From the NCBI RefSeq assembly GCF_000297395.2, contig NZ_HF570108.1:2263715-2327714 (forward strand): a stretch of 64,000 nt of DNA. Direction: 5' to 3'. Position 1 is the first letter of the stretch. Every line of letters begins with the position of its first letter. The position numbers were made by a program, and so were the translations under genes. The notes beneath the pieces are model-generated. The model ran no database searches, had not been told where the DNA came from, and saw nothing but the letters and a program-made list of their open reading frames with translations. Source of the DNA: Micromonospora lupini str. Lupac 08 (GTDB lineage: Bacteria; Actinomycetota; Actinomycetes; Mycobacteriales; Micromonosporaceae). Positions 1 to 9,436 of the stretch are shown piece by piece.

Positions 1-336
1 GAGCAGCACCCGGGTACGCCCGTCCAGCCGCGACTTGAGCGCCGCCAGGACAGCGTCGACGTCGCTGGCCAGCTCGACGTAGCCGTACCGGTCGGCGCGG
101 CTCGGGGCGGGCGTGCTCGCTCCGGTGCCCCGCAGGTCCGCGACGACCACGGCCAGGCCGGCGGAGCGCAGCGCGGCGGCGAACGGCCGGTAGTAGCGGG
201 CGCGGACCCCCATCGCGGGCCAGATCACCACCACGGGTGCGCCGGGCGGGCCGGCCGGCTCGGGATAGACCTGCACGCCGAGGCGAGCGCCGTCGACGTC
301 GACGAACTCCTGCGCGTACTCCGGGTCCCCGTTCAC
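1..336 (-). CDS. alpha/beta hydrolase, 5' part only
   Basis: The first 112 codons of a gene that continues beyond the left window edge. The reading begins with GTG at 336 and is open to base 1. The translation contains a strand-turn pattern VVVIWPAMG, then a tyrosine-rich stretch, then VVVADLRGTGAST. Together these match the first strands and oxyanion region of alpha/beta hydrolases that keep a DxRGxGxS segment. The nucleophile elbow and catalytic histidine would lie outside the window, so substrate and activity cannot be read. No signal peptide is visible, so the protein is probably cytoplasmic. It is separated from the next minus-strand gene by a strong terminator hairpin. Confidence 0.75.
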   Translation of the reverse strand, partial: MNGDPEYAQEFVDVDGARLGVQVYPEPAGPPGAPVVVIWPAMGVRARYYRPFAAALRSAGLAVVVADLRGTGASTPAPSRADRYGYVELASDVDAVLAALKSRLDGRTRVLL

Positions 337-393
337 CGGCTCAGCTTACGGCCCGACGTTACCGGCGGGTAGCCGAGGCGGTCCGGACGCGAC

Positions 394-421
394 GGAGGCC
401 CCGCCGGGTGGCGGGGCCTCC
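394..421 (-). terminator. perfect 12-bp hairpin terminator
   Basis: Two perfect 12-base arms, GGAGGCCCCGCC and GGCGGGGCCTCC, flank the tetraloop GGGT. It lies just after the stop codon of the SGNH hydrolase gene and before the hydrolase gene at the window edge. It has no U-run, as is usual in high-GC actinobacteria. Confidence 0.8.
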
Positions 422-436
422 GGTGGCGCGACCCGG

Positions 437-1693
437 TCAGGAGACGGAGATCGTCCCGTCGCCGGCGCGGACGCACGACACGGCGCGGGAGGCGGTGGCG
501 GCGGCGCCGGCGAGGCACTGGCCGAGCACCTGGTGCCCGGTGGCGTTCGGGTGCCACGACTCCTGGCAGGTCTGGAAGTAGCTGACGCAGGTGTTGGCGA
601 TCCGCTGGATGGCGATCTTGTCCTTGCCGGCGAGGCTGGTCACGAACGTGCCGGTCGCGCCGTCCTGCAGCCGGATGGGCGTGGCCAGCGCGCCGGCCGG
701 GCTGGACGTCGACTCGCACAGCCGCGCGCCGTCGAAGGCCCGCTGCACGTTGAGGTAGACGAGGTCGTCGGCGGGGAACTCGGCGGCCAGGGTGTCCCGG
801 GTGGACTTCACGATCCCGCCCAGGCCCTGCGAGAAGCGGTGCCCGGGGGCGAGGCTGGCCCGGTGGATCGGGCAGCCGGCCGCGTACCGCTCGGCGCCGA
901 GGTCACGGAACTTGTCCCGGGTGTCGTCCCGGCCGTCCTCCTCGTAGTACGCCGGGTTCAGGTCCAGCGGCAGCGGGTTGGTGTAGTCCTGGAACACCAC
1001 CCGGTGCTGGCCGTCCGCGTCCACCTGGTCGAGGGTGGTCAGGATCTGGCGTACGGCGGCGGTGGTCTCCGCGGTCGCGGCGCTGATCTGCGCGGCGGTG
1101 GCCAGGTCGGCGTCGCTGCACGGCTTCTGCTCCACCGGCCCGCCGAGGTACGCCCAGAACTCCCACCAGCCCGTCCAGGCGTCGGCGATGAACCGGTTGG
1201 CGCACTTCTCCGCGACGCTGCCGAAGGTGAACGAGCTGTTGTTGGAACCCAGGCCGATCAGCACCAGGTCGATGTCCTGGGTCTGCGCGACGGCGCGCAG
1301 CTGGTCGAGCTGGGCGGCCACCGTGCGGCCCTTCTCCCGTGCCGCGGAGGCGGTGGCGATGTCGCGTGGCTGGCCGCCGGAGCAGGCCAGGTTGAACCGG
1401 TTCTGGATACCCGGCAGGTTCGCCTGGTTGAGCGAGGCGTTCGCCGACCGGTGGCAGAAGTACGCGTTGTTGTTCGGCGCCGTCCAACCGGGGAAGCCCT
1501 GGGTGACCCCGTTGGTGTCGACCACCGGGGTGTACGCCCCCGCGCCCTCACCGCTGATGAAGCTGTCGCCGAGCGCCACGGCGGCGGTGGGCAGCGCGGC
1601 GGTCGCGGGGGCGGGCAGCGCGACGGCTGTCGACAGCGCTGCCGTGACGATCGTGAGTGCCGCGGCGAGCGCGGTACGGCGGAACCTGGGCAT
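437..1693 (-). CDS. secreted SGNH/GDSL-family hydrolase (lipase/esterase)
   Basis: A 418-residue exported esterase-like enzyme. The N-terminus is a classic signal peptide: PRFRRT, then a hydrophobic Ala/Val/Leu core, ending near PAPATA. The mature protein starts with block I of the SGNH family, ALGDSFISGEGAG, which carries the nucleophilic Ser. GSNNSS resembles block III (Gly/Asn), and SWHPNATGH near the C-terminus supplies the catalytic His. Several Cys pairs suggest disulfides in the exported form. The likely role is hydrolysis of lipids or esters outside the cell. The ATG at 1693 is chosen because GGGGG lies just upstream; an in-frame ATG at 1708 lacks such a site. The gene stands alone and ends in the hairpin at 394-421. 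Confidence 0.85.
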   Translation of the reverse strand: MPRFRRTALAAALTIVTAALSTAVALPAPATAALPTAAVALGDSFISGEGAGAYTPVVDTNGVTQGFPGWTAPNNNAYFCHRSANASLNQANLPGIQNRFNLACSGGQPRDIATASAAREKGRTVAAQLDQLRAVAQTQDIDLVLIGLGSNNSSFTFGSVAEKCANRFIADAWTGWWEFWAYLGGPVEQKPCSDADLATAAQISAATAETTAAVRQILTTLDQVDADGQHRVVFQDYTNPLPLDLNPAYYEEDGRDDTRDKFRDLGAERYAAGCPIHRASLAPGHRFSQGLGGIVKSTRDTLAAEFPADDLVYLNVQRAFDGARLCESTSSPAGALATPIRLQDGATGTFVTSLAGKDKIAIQRIANTCVSYFQTCQESWHPNATGHQVLGQCLAGAAATASRAVSCVRAGDGTISVS

Positions 1694-1838
1694 GGGGCCC
1701 CCAACCATCGAAAGATGAAAGATTCTCTGAGAGCGCGATCAGATCACCCCTGTGCAACGGGCGTCAATGGCCCGTAACAGAATCGTTCGATGAAAGACAC
1801 GCACGCCTGGTGCGCGAGGCTGTGGGTCGGTCGGGCTG

Positions 1839-2528
1839 TTAACGACGCCGCAGCACGGCCGCGCCGGCCGCGTTCAGACCCACACCCCAGAGCAGGAGTA
1901 CGCACAGCCACTGCGCCCACCGCAGCAGGGTCATGTCCCCGGCGAGCAGGTTGCGGACGCTGCCCAACGGGGTGAGCCACGGCTGCGCCGGACGAAGGGC
2001 CTCCACTGCCCCCAGCAACCCGAACAGCCCCAGCGGCACGACGATCGTGGCGAGGAACGCGACCACCGGCGAACGCAGCAGCAGGCCCAGCCCGGTGCCC
2101 ACCAGGCCGGCGACGATCTGCACCAGCACACTGCCCACCGCGACCGTGCCGGCGAACCGCCACGGCTCGTCGGCCACCGGCCCCGGGGTGAGGGCCAGCG
2201 TCGCCGCGCAGATCAGCACCCCGGCCACGCCGATCACGGTGGCCGGCAGCACCACCGCGAGCACGGTCGGGAGCACCCCGACGGTGCCGGACGCCCGACG
2301 CCTGTCGCGCACGAGCAGGACACCGAAGAGCGGCGTCAGGACCGACATCAGGCTCTGCACCTCGCCGGAGAGCGCGGCGAACGTCAGGTCGGCGCGCGGC
2401 GCGGCGACGACCAGCACCACGGCGCAGAGCAGCCCCGCCGCCAGGGTGCCCGCGAGCAACCACCGGCGGGCCCGCGTGTCGAGGGAGCGTCGCAGAGCAT
2501 TGCGGGTCGTCACGTCCACCGCGAGCAC
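1839..2528 (-). CDS. six-helix membrane protein, ABC-2 permease-like
   Basis: A 229-residue integral membrane protein with about six hydrophobic segments and short Arg-rich loops (RDRRR near residue 75, RRR at the C-terminus). The arrangement, with a glycine-rich region in the middle and a conserved-looking PLGSVRNLLAGD segment before the last helix, resembles ABC-2 type permease subunits. No ATP-binding gene lies next to it, so the partner is unknown. It is divergent from parE, and the roughly 230 bases between them hold no other gene. The ABC assignment is an inference from topology. Polytopic membrane protein is the safe call. Confidence 0.6.
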   Translation of the reverse strand: MLAVDVTTRNALRRSLDTRARRWLLAGTLAAGLLCAVVLVVAAPRADLTFAALSGEVQSLMSVLTPLFGVLLVRDRRRASGTVGVLPTVLAVVLPATVIGVAGVLICAATLALTPGPVADEPWRFAGTVAVGSVLVQIVAGLVGTGLGLLLRSPVVAFLATIVVPLGLFGLLGAVEALRPAQPWLTPLGSVRNLLAGDMTLLRWAQWLCVLLLWGVGLNAAGAAVLRRR

Positions 2529-2757
2529 CTTCCGACGGCTGGCCGGGAGGCGAGCGTACCGAGGGCTGCTTCTCTGCGTGGTCCCGTGATCACTGTGCGG
2601 TTGTTTGGTTTCTCACGTCCGACGGCGCGGGCGCGGCGGGTCGCGTAGGTCCTCCGGGAGTTGTCTCAGCCTCGGGCTAGGCTCGCTGCGGCGCGCCACG
2701 CCGGCTGACATCGCCGGTGCCGGGCAGCACACCGCCGAGACCGGGGAGTACGACCAG

Positions 2758-4815
2758 TTGACCGCAGAGCCTGACACCCTGTACGGGGCCGATGACCTCA
2801 CCCACCTTGAGGGGCTGGACGCCGTCCGCAAGCGGCCCGGCATGTACATCGGTTCCACCGACAGCCGTGGCGTGGGTCACCTCGTCAACGAGATCCTCGA
2901 CAACTCCACCGACGAGGGTGTCGCCGGTCACGCCAGAGCCGTCGAGGTGATCCTGCACGCCGACGGATCGGTCCAGGTCGACGACGACGGCCGCGGCATC
3001 CCCACCGACGTGCACGCCAAGTCCGGCATCTCCGGCGTCGAGCTGGTGCTGACCCGGCTGCACGCCGGCGGCAAGTTCGGCGGCTCCGGCTACAAGACCT
3101 CCGGCGGCCTGCACGGCGTCGGCGCCTCGGCGGTAAACGCGCTGTCCCGCCGCTTCGACGTGACCGTCCGCCGGGCCGGCAAGGTCCACGCCATGTCGTT
3201 CCGGCACGGCGTCCCGGGAATCTTCGACGGCGACGGGCCGGACGCGCCCTTCACCGCCGGCCCCGGCCTCCAGGTGATCGGCGCGATGAAGCGCGGCCAG
3301 CGCACCGGCACCTCGATCCGCTGGTGGCACGACGCCCGCTACTTCGAGACCGGCGCGGCGCTCGACGTCGACGCCGTCCGGATGAAGCTGCGCAACACCG
3401 CGTTCCTGGTCCCCGGCGTGACGTACCTGCTGCGCGACCTCACCGGCGAGGCCGCCGCCGAGGAGCGGTTCCACTACCCCAACGGGCTCAGCGACATGGT
3501 CGAGTTCCTCGCGCCGGCAGGCGACCGGCCGGTCTCCGGCATGCTGCTGGTCAACGGCGAGGGGACGTACCGGGAGAACGCCGCCGACGCCAACGGTGTC
3601 ATGCAGTCCAACGTGCAGCGCCGCGCCGAGGTCGAGGTGGCGTTCCGGTGGGGCACCGGCTACGAGCGCACCGTCGAGTGCTTCACCAACACCATCCGTA
3701 ACGCCCACGGCGGCACCCACCGCAAGGGCTTCGAGCGGGCCCTCGTCCGCACCCTGGCCGACGCCGTCCGCAACACCCGCGGCCTGCTCAAGGCCAAGGA
3801 GGAGCCGCCCACCCTGGACGACGTCCTGGAGGGGATGACCGCGGTGGTGCACGTGCGGATCCCCGAGCCGCAGTTCACCTCGCAGACCAAGGACGAGCTG
3901 TCCACCACCGGCATCACCAAGGTCATCCAGACCCTGGTGGACGCGCACATCAAGGCCTGGCTGGAGGACCGGCGCACCAAGGCCGAGGCGCGCGTCGTCC
4001 TGCAGAAGATCGTCGACGCGGCGCGGGTCCGGCTCACCCAGAAGCAGCAGAAGGACGCCGCCCGGCGCAAGACCGCCCTGGAGGGCGCGTCCATGCCGCC
4101 GAAGCTTGTCGACTGCCGCGCGACAGGCATCGACCGCAGCGAGTTGTTCATCGTGGAGGGCGACAGCGCCCTCGGCACGAGCCGCATGGCCCGTTCGTCC
4201 GAATATCAGGCGCTGCTGCCGATCCGGGGCAAGATCCTCAACGTGCAGAAGGCCAACCTCCAGCAGGTTCTGGACAATGCCGAGTGCGCCGCGATCGTCC
4301 AGGTGCTCGGGGCCGGCTCGGGGCGGACGTTCGACCTCGCCGCGCTGCGCTACGGCCGGGTGCTGATCATGGCCGACGCCGACGTGGACGGCGCCCACAT
4401 CCGTACGCTGCTGATCACCCTCTTCGCCCGCTACATGCGGCCGTTGATCGAGGCCGGTCGGCTCTACGCCGCCATGCCGCCCCTGCACAAGATCACCACC
4501 AAGGGGCGCAACGCGCAGACGGTCTACACCTACACCCAGGCCGAGATGGAGGCGACGGTGCGCAAGCTGGAGAAGGCCGGCAAGCAGATCGTCACGCCCA
4601 TCCCACGCTTCAAGGGCCTCGGTGAGATGGACGCCGACGAGCTGTGGGACACCACGATGAACCCCGCCACCCGCGCCGTCCGCCGGATCACCCTCGACGA
4701 CGTGGACGCCGCCGAGCGCATCCTCGAACTGCTGATGGGCGAGAAGGTCGAGCCGCGCCGCAACTGGCTCATCGACTCGGCCGACCGTGTCGACCGCGAT
4801 GCGATCGACGCATGA
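2758..4815 (+). CDS. parE: type IIA DNA topoisomerase subunit B (ParE/GyrB family)
   Basis: The ATPase subunit of a second type IIA topoisomerase, expected to pair with the downstream subunit to decatenate or relax DNA. A GHKL ATPase begins at GLDAVRKRPGMYIGS and has the Asn-bearing motif EILDNSTDEG near residue 42. GKFGGSGYKTSGGLHGVG forms the ATP lid. The TOPRIM domain shows EGDSALG near residue 467 and the metal-binding DADVDGAHIR near 540. PRFKGLGEMD follows near 615. Length is 685 residues from TTG at 2758, preceded by GGGGAG at a 9-base distance. The reading stays open to TTG 2605, but that extension is Arg-rich and unlike the family. TAGGCT at 2678 could be a -10. The stop lies 32 bases before the parC start, so the two genes form an operon. 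Confidence 0.9.
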   Translation: MTAEPDTLYGADDLTHLEGLDAVRKRPGMYIGSTDSRGVGHLVNEILDNSTDEGVAGHARAVEVILHADGSVQVDDDGRGIPTDVHAKSGISGVELVLTRLHAGGKFGGSGYKTSGGLHGVGASAVNALSRRFDVTVRRAGKVHAMSFRHGVPGIFDGDGPDAPFTAGPGLQVIGAMKRGQRTGTSIRWWHDARYFETGAALDVDAVRMKLRNTAFLVPGVTYLLRDLTGEAAAEERFHYPNGLSDMVEFLAPAGDRPVSGMLLVNGEGTYRENAADANGVMQSNVQRRAEVEVAFRWGTGYERTVECFTNTIRNAHGGTHRKGFERALVRTLADAVRNTRGLLKAKEEPPTLDDVLEGMTAVVHVRIPEPQFTSQTKDELSTTGITKVIQTLVDAHIKAWLEDRRTKAEARVVLQKIVDAARVRLTQKQQKDAARRKTALEGASMPPKLVDCRATGIDRSELFIVEGDSALGTSRMARSSEYQALLPIRGKILNVQKANLQQVLDNAECAAIVQVLGAGSGRTFDLAALRYGRVLIMADADVDGAHIRTLLITLFARYMRPLIEAGRLYAAMPPLHKITTKGRNAQTVYTYTQAEMEATVRKLEKAGKQIVTPIPRFKGLGEMDADELWDTTMNPATRAVRRITLDDVDAAERILELLMGEKVEPRRNWLIDSADRVDRDAIDA

Positions 4816-4847
4816 GCACCGCTGCCGTTCAAGGGGAAAGCTGAGTC

Positions 4848-7800
4848 ATGGCACGCCGTAAGGAAAACAAGGTCGACCTCTCCTCGTTCGACCAGGCCGG
4901 CGCGCGGGTCTTCGACAACCCGCTGGTCACCGAGGTCTCCGACTCCTACCTGGAGTACGCGTTCTCGGTCATCCACTCCCGTGCGCTGCCCGACGCGCGC
5001 GACGGCCTCAAGCCCGTGCACAGGCGCATCCTCTGGTCGATGTACGAGCAGGGCCACCGCCCCGACCGTGGGCATGTGAAGTCCGCTCGCATCGTCGGCG
5101 ACTGCTTCGTAGCTGGCACACTCGTCTCGACGCCTGATGGTCTGCGGGCCATCGAAGAGATCGAGGTCGGGGACCTCGTGCTGGACGGCGACGGAGCTTC
5201 GGTGCCGGTGACTGCTGTCTATCAAAACCCGGCCTCCAACCTCGTGCGCGTTACCTGGAGCAACGGGCACACGATGCTCGTCACCCCGGGCCAGCGGTTC
5301 CGCGTGGTCGCCGATGACCTCTCGGTCCAATGGATGGCGGCTCGGGATCTACCGGGGCATCTGACTCTGGCCTACGGGAGCAGCCGCAGCGCGGTGTCGC
5401 CGTCGGCTGGGGATGTCTACGACTATGTGCGTGGGCTGATGGTGGCCGAGGGCTTCCCTGTCCATCGGTCCCGCGAGGCGGACGGTCGTGTCCGGATCCA
5501 CATGTGTGACGTCGAGCCGCTGGATGTTGCTCACGGTTGGGCCATCGCCAATGGATTGAACGTCTCGCGAGGCAAGCGTGAGGCCCGCAATCCCCGCCAC
5601 CAAGACCAGCACATTCTGACCTTCAGTCGGCACGAGGGGCTGATGGAGGCGACACGGCCACTCAGCCGGGACAAGCACGTACCGCGCGACATCATCGAGA
5701 ACCGGTCAGCGTGGGCACCGTTCCTCGCCGGCTTCTTCGACGGGGACGGCTACGTCCGTAAGCGCTTCAGGGAGATCGTCTTCGTCAGCACGAGTGAGGT
5801 GCTGGTGCGGCAGATCTATGCCATGCTTGCCGACCTGGGGCTGCACGGGCACCACTGGACCAGCGGTCGCGCCTCCGCGGGTAACCCGCTCTTTGGTCTC
5901 TCGGTCAGCGGGCGGGACGCCGCAGACCTTGCCCGGTTGTTGCTGCCCTGGGTGCGGATCGGATACAAGTACGACGGCTTGCAGCGGGTCGCCGAGATCG
6001 GCTACGAGTACAGCGGCAAGCAGGGCAACGATCGGCTTCCGTACGGTCCGGTCATTGCGGAGTTCACGGCCGCGCACCAGGGCGGCGGGTGGTTCCGGGA
6101 CCAGGACGGCCAGCCCTTCCGCGCCTCCCTGTCGGCGAGCGGTGGACCGAAGGTGCGGTATGGCAAGGACCGCAACGGCGTCCCGCTTGCGGACCGGTCG
6201 TTCCAGTTGGAGCGTGCGGTACGAGACGGCTGGATCCACAAGCTCCAGCGTCTTGGCTCACCGCTCGCGGCCCGGCTGGACGCGTTGGTCGGTGGCTCGT
6301 TCCTGCGGGTCACCTCCGTCGAGGCGGTGTCGCCCGATGTCACGTACGACATCCAGGTCGGCAGCGACGAGCACGCGTTCGTCACCGAGGGCTACGTCGT
6401 TCACAACTGCATGGGCAAGTACCATCCGCACGGCGACACGGCGATCTACGACGCGATGGTCCGCCTCGCGCAGGACTTCTCCCTCAACGTGCCGCTCATC
6501 GACGGGCATGGAAATTTTGGATCTCCCGACGACGGCCCGGCTGCGGCGAGATACACGGAAGCGCGGATGTCGCGCGAGGCCATGCTCCTCGTCGGTGAGC
6601 TGGGCGAGGACACCGTCGACGTCGAGCCCAACTACGACGGGTCGCTGACCCAGCCGACAGTGCTGCCGGCCGCGTTCCCCAACCTGCTGGTCAACGGCGC
6701 GTCCGGGATCGCGGTCGGGATGGCCACCAACATGATCCCGCACAACCTCGCCGAGGTCGTCTCCGCGGCCCGTTGGCTGATCAACCACCCGGACGCCACT
6801 CTGGACCGGCTCATGGAGTTCGTCCCCGGCCCCGACCTGCCCACCGGCGGTGTGCTGCTCGGGCTGGACGAGGTGCGCCGGGCGTACGAGACGGGGCGCG
6901 GTGTCGTGCGCATGCGCGGCAAGGTGGAGATCGGCCCGATCGAGGGCAGCCGGGGCCGCCAGGCGATCACCGTCGTCGAGTTGCCCTACGGTGTCGGCGC
7001 GGAGAAGGTCATCGCCGCGATCACCAACGAGGTCACCAAGACCAAGCGGCTGACCGGTATCGCGGACGTCAAGGACCTCACCGACCGGGAGAGCGGCACC
7101 CGGCTGGTCGTCGAGTGCAAGGTGGGGGTCAACCCCCAGGCGCTGCTCGCCGATCTCTACCGGTTGACCCCGTTGGAGCAGTCCTTCGGCGTCAACAACC
7201 TCGTGCTTGTCGACGGCCAGCCCCGTACCCTCGGGTTGAAGGCGCTGCTGGAGGTCTTCCTGGCCCACCGGTACGAGGTGGTCACCCGGCGCAGCGCGTA
7301 CCGCCGCCGCAAGCGTCAGGAGCGGCTGCACCTGGTCGATGGTCTGCTTATCGCACTGCTGGACATCGACCGGGTGGTCCGGTTGATCCGGGGCAGCGAC
7401 GACGCGCAGGCGGCCAAGGACGGGCTGATGAGCCAGTTCGGCCTCTCCGACATCCAGGCCACCTACATCCTGGACACTCCGCTGCGCCGGTTGACCAAGT
7501 ACGACCGGATCGAGTTGGAGGCCGAGCAGGAGCGGCTGCGCGGCGAGATCACCGAGCTGTCCACGATCCTCGACGACGAGCGGGTGCTCAAGAAGCTGGT
7601 CTCCGACGAGCTGGCGGCCGTGGTCAAGCAGTTCGGCAGCGAACGGCGGACGACCCTGGTCGACGGCGATCTCAAGGAGGTGCTGGCGGCGTCCGTGCCG
7701 GCCGGCCCGCTGGAGGTCGCCGACGACCCGTGCCAGGTCATCCTCTCCGCGACCGGGCTGGTCGCCCGGACCGCGGCCGAGTCGGAGGAGAGCGCCGAGG

Positions 7801-8636
7801 GGCGTCGGCGCAACGGCCGGGTCAAGCACGACACGGTACGCGCGATCGTGCACTCCACCGCTCGTGGTCGGGTGCTGCTGGTCACCAGCGCGGGTCGCGC
7901 CTTCAAGATCGACGTGCTGCCGCTGCCGGTGCTGCCCGAGCAGGCCGGAACGGTGTCGCTGCGCGGCGGGATGTCCGCCGCCGAGCTGGTGCCGCTGGAG
8001 GCGGGGGAGACCGTTGTCGGTCTGGCGCCGCTCGGCGGTGCGGCGGACGGGTCACCCGGGCTGGCGCTGGGCACCCGGCAGGGTGTGGTGAAGGTCTGCG
8101 CGCCGGAGTGGCCGGTGCGGTCCGACGAGTTCGACGTGATCGGCCTGCGCGACGGTGACGAGGTGGTCGGGGCGACCTGGCTGACCGACGGCGCGGAGAC
8201 GCTCACCTTCGTCACCTCGGAGGCGTCGTTGCTGCGTTTCGCCGCGGGGATGGTGCGCCCGCAGGGCCCCAAGGGCGGTGGGATGGCCGGCATCAACCTG
8301 CCGGCCGGGGCTCGGGTGGTGTTCTTCGGCGCGGTACGCACCGACGATGCGGGGCACGGCGAGCCGATGGTGGTCACGTCCACCGGGGCGACGGTCAAGG
8401 TGACGCCGTTCAAGGCGTACCCCGCGAAGGGCCGGGCGACCGGCGGCGTCCGCGCGCACCGCTTCCTCAAGGACGAGACCGACGTGGCCGTCGCCTGGGT
8501 GGGGCCGCGCCCGGTCGGCGCGACCGGCACCGGCGAACCGGTGGAGCTGCCCGCGGCCGATCCCCGCCGCGACGGCAGCGGCTTCGCCGTGATGCTCGGC
8601 CCCACGGTGGTGGGCCACCTGATCGAACGCGACTAA
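4848..8636 (+). CDS. parC: type IIA topoisomerase subunit A (ParC/GyrA family) carrying an intein
   Basis: The DNA-breaking subunit, partner of the upstream ParE. The 1262-residue precursor consists of N-extein 1-85, intein 86-520 and C-extein 521-1262, giving an 827-residue enzyme after splicing. The winged-helix region continues across the junction as GD then CMGKYHPHGDTAIYDAM. The catalytic Tyr is in AAARYTEARMS (precursor residue 569, about 134 after splicing). SPDDGPAAAR and GIAVGMATNMIPHN are standard family blocks. A beta-propeller-like C-terminal region follows. The residue after the intein is Cys, where intein-free relatives usually have Val. ATG 4848 has AAGGGGAAAG upstream. Function depends on splicing, because the insertion interrupts the DNA-binding helix region ahead of the active Tyr. 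Confidence 0.92.
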   Translation: MARRKENKVDLSSFDQAGARVFDNPLVTEVSDSYLEYAFSVIHSRALPDARDGLKPVHRRILWSMYEQGHRPDRGHVKSARIVGDCFVAGTLVSTPDGLRAIEEIEVGDLVLDGDGASVPVTAVYQNPASNLVRVTWSNGHTMLVTPGQRFRVVADDLSVQWMAARDLPGHLTLAYGSSRSAVSPSAGDVYDYVRGLMVAEGFPVHRSREADGRVRIHMCDVEPLDVAHGWAIANGLNVSRGKREARNPRHQDQHILTFSRHEGLMEATRPLSRDKHVPRDIIENRSAWAPFLAGFFDGDGYVRKRFREIVFVSTSEVLVRQIYAMLADLGLHGHHWTSGRASAGNPLFGLSVSGRDAADLARLLLPWVRIGYKYDGLQRVAEIGYEYSGKQGNDRLPYGPVIAEFTAAHQGGGWFRDQDGQPFRASLSASGGPKVRYGKDRNGVPLADRSFQLERAVRDGWIHKLQRLGSPLAARLDALVGGSFLRVTSVEAVSPDVTYDIQVGSDEHAFVTEGYVVHNCMGKYHPHGDTAIYDAMVRLAQDFSLNVPLIDGHGNFGSPDDGPAAARYTEARMSREAMLLVGELGEDTVDVEPNYDGSLTQPTVLPAAFPNLLVNGASGIAVGMATNMIPHNLAEVVSAARWLINHPDATLDRLMEFVPGPDLPTGGVLLGLDEVRRAYETGRGVVRMRGKVEIGPIEGSRGRQAITVVELPYGVGAEKVIAAITNEVTKTKRLTGIADVKDLTDRESGTRLVVECKVGVNPQALLADLYRLTPLEQSFGVNNLVLVDGQPRTLGLKALLEVFLAHRYEVVTRRSAYRRRKRQERLHLVDGLLIALLDIDRVVRLIRGSDDAQAAKDGLMSQFGLSDIQATYILDTPLRRLTKYDRIELEAEQERLRGEITELSTILDDERVLKKLVSDELAAVVKQFGSERRTTLVDGDLKEVLAASVPAGPLEVADDPCQVILSATGLVARTAAESEESAEGRRRNGRVKHDTVRAIVHSTARGRVLLVTSAGRAFKIDVLPLPVLPEQAGTVSLRGGMSAAELVPLEAGETVVGLAPLGGAADGSPGLALGTRQGVVKVCAPEWPVRSDEFDVIGLRDGDEVVGATWLTDGAETLTFVTSEASLLRFAAGMVRPQGPKGGGMAGINLPAGARVVFFGAVRTDDAGHGEPMVVTSTGATVKVTPFKAYPAKGRATGGVRAHRFLKDETDVAVAWVGPRPVGATGTGEPVELPAADPRRDGSGFAVMLGPTVVGHLIERD
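5103..6407 (+). other. intein in parC with LAGLIDADG endonuclease
   Basis: A 435-residue in-frame protein intron. It starts with Cys in block A (CFVAGTLVSTPDG), has block B with the TxxH-like NGHTMLVTPGQRF, and ends with block F/G (HAFVTEGYVVHN) followed by the +1 Cys of the extein. Between them, FLAGFFDGDGYV (about residues 292-303) is a LAGLIDADG block, and YVRGLMVAEGF looks like the first, less canonical copy. This is therefore a full-length intein with a homing endonuclease domain, not a mini-intein. Catalytic acidic residues are present at least in the DGDG copy. Codon use inside is less GC-biased than in the flanking exteins, which fits horizontal entry. The site is GD/CMGKYHPHG, upstream of the active Tyr. 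Confidence 0.92.
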
Positions 8637-8794
8637 ACCCCTACCCACCTCGGGTGTCGCGCCGTCCCCCGGGCGTGCCCGGCGCGCCCTGCGCATCTTG
8701 GCGCTCGGGCCGCCGGCAGCCGAATGGTCGCCGGCCGCAGCCGGCTGCGCTCACCTCCCCGGCCGGGGTTGGGAATTACTCGCCCAGCTTCGGA

Positions 8795-9430
8795 TCAGGC
8801 GACGTTGTGCGGGCGGAACTGGACGCTTACCCGGGGGCCCACCGGGCGGGCGGTCTTGGGGATGGCGTGTTCCCAGGTGCGCTGGCAGGAGCCGCCCATC
8901 ACGATCAGGTCGCCGTGGCCCACCGGGAACCGCAGGCTGTCGCCGCCGCCGCGCGGGCGCAGCAGCAGCGGCCGGGGTGACCCGAACGAGACGATCGCGA
9001 CGATGGTGTCGCTGTGCGCGGAGCGGCCGATCGTGTCGCCGTGCCAGGCGACGCTGTCGCGGCCGGAGCGGTAGAGACACATGCCGGCGGTGACGAACGG
9101 CTCGCCCAGCTCGGGTGCGTAGTGCCGGGTCAGCTCGGCGCGTGCCGCGGTGAGCACGGGGTGTGGCAGTTGCCTGTCGACGCCGTACCAGCAGAGCAGG
9201 CGGGGCACGTCGACCTCGCTGTCGTACATGTGGCGTCGCTCCGCGCGCCAGGGGACCTCGGCGAGCAGGGTGTCGAGGACCGCGTCGGAGCCGCTCACCC
9301 AGCCCGGGAGGTGGTCGACCCAGGCGCCGCGGCTGAGCTGGTGTCGCCGGAGCTGGCCGGGCAGTGGCCCCAGAGTCGGCTCCGCGTCGGTCAGGTCGAG
9401 CATCGACGGCTGGTAGGCGGCAGGCGTCAT
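8795..9430 (-). CDS. alkB: AlkB-like 2-oxoglutarate/Fe(II) dioxygenase
   Basis: A 211-residue enzyme of the AlkB family, which oxidatively removes alkyl groups from nucleic-acid bases using Fe(II), O2 and 2-oxoglutarate. The iron ligands are visible as H130-x-D132 in SVAWHGDTIG and H188 in TWEHAIPK. The 2-oxoglutarate-binding arginines are in PRVSVQFRP (R200, R206). MCLYRSGRDSVAWH is the typical AlkB nucleotide-recognition strand. The protein starts at ATG 9430, six bases after a TAGGGT -10 box, so its mRNA is probably leaderless. It lies 34 bases downstream of the HAD gene, but its own promoter makes independent transcription likely. Whether it repairs DNA or modifies RNA cannot be told. Confidence 0.88.
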   Translation of the reverse strand: MTPAAYQPSMLDLTDAEPTLGPLPGQLRRHQLSRGAWVDHLPGWVSGSDAVLDTLLAEVPWRAERRHMYDSEVDVPRLLCWYGVDRQLPHPVLTAARAELTRHYAPELGEPFVTAGMCLYRSGRDSVAWHGDTIGRSAHSDTIVAIVSFGSPRPLLLRPRGGGDSLRFPVGHGDLIVMGGSCQRTWEHAIPKTARPVGPRVSVQFRPHNVA

Positions 9431-9436
9431 GCAGCC

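Noticed and set aside
2605..2757. TTG 2605 as parE start
   Set aside because: It adds about 51 Arg/Ser-rich residues not seen in the family, whereas TTG 2758 has a good ribosome site and leads directly into the ATPase domain.
4812..4844. A 10-codon ORF between parE and parC overlapping the parE stop
   Set aside because: It has no recognisable signal; the AAGGGGAAAG inside it is the parC ribosome-binding site.
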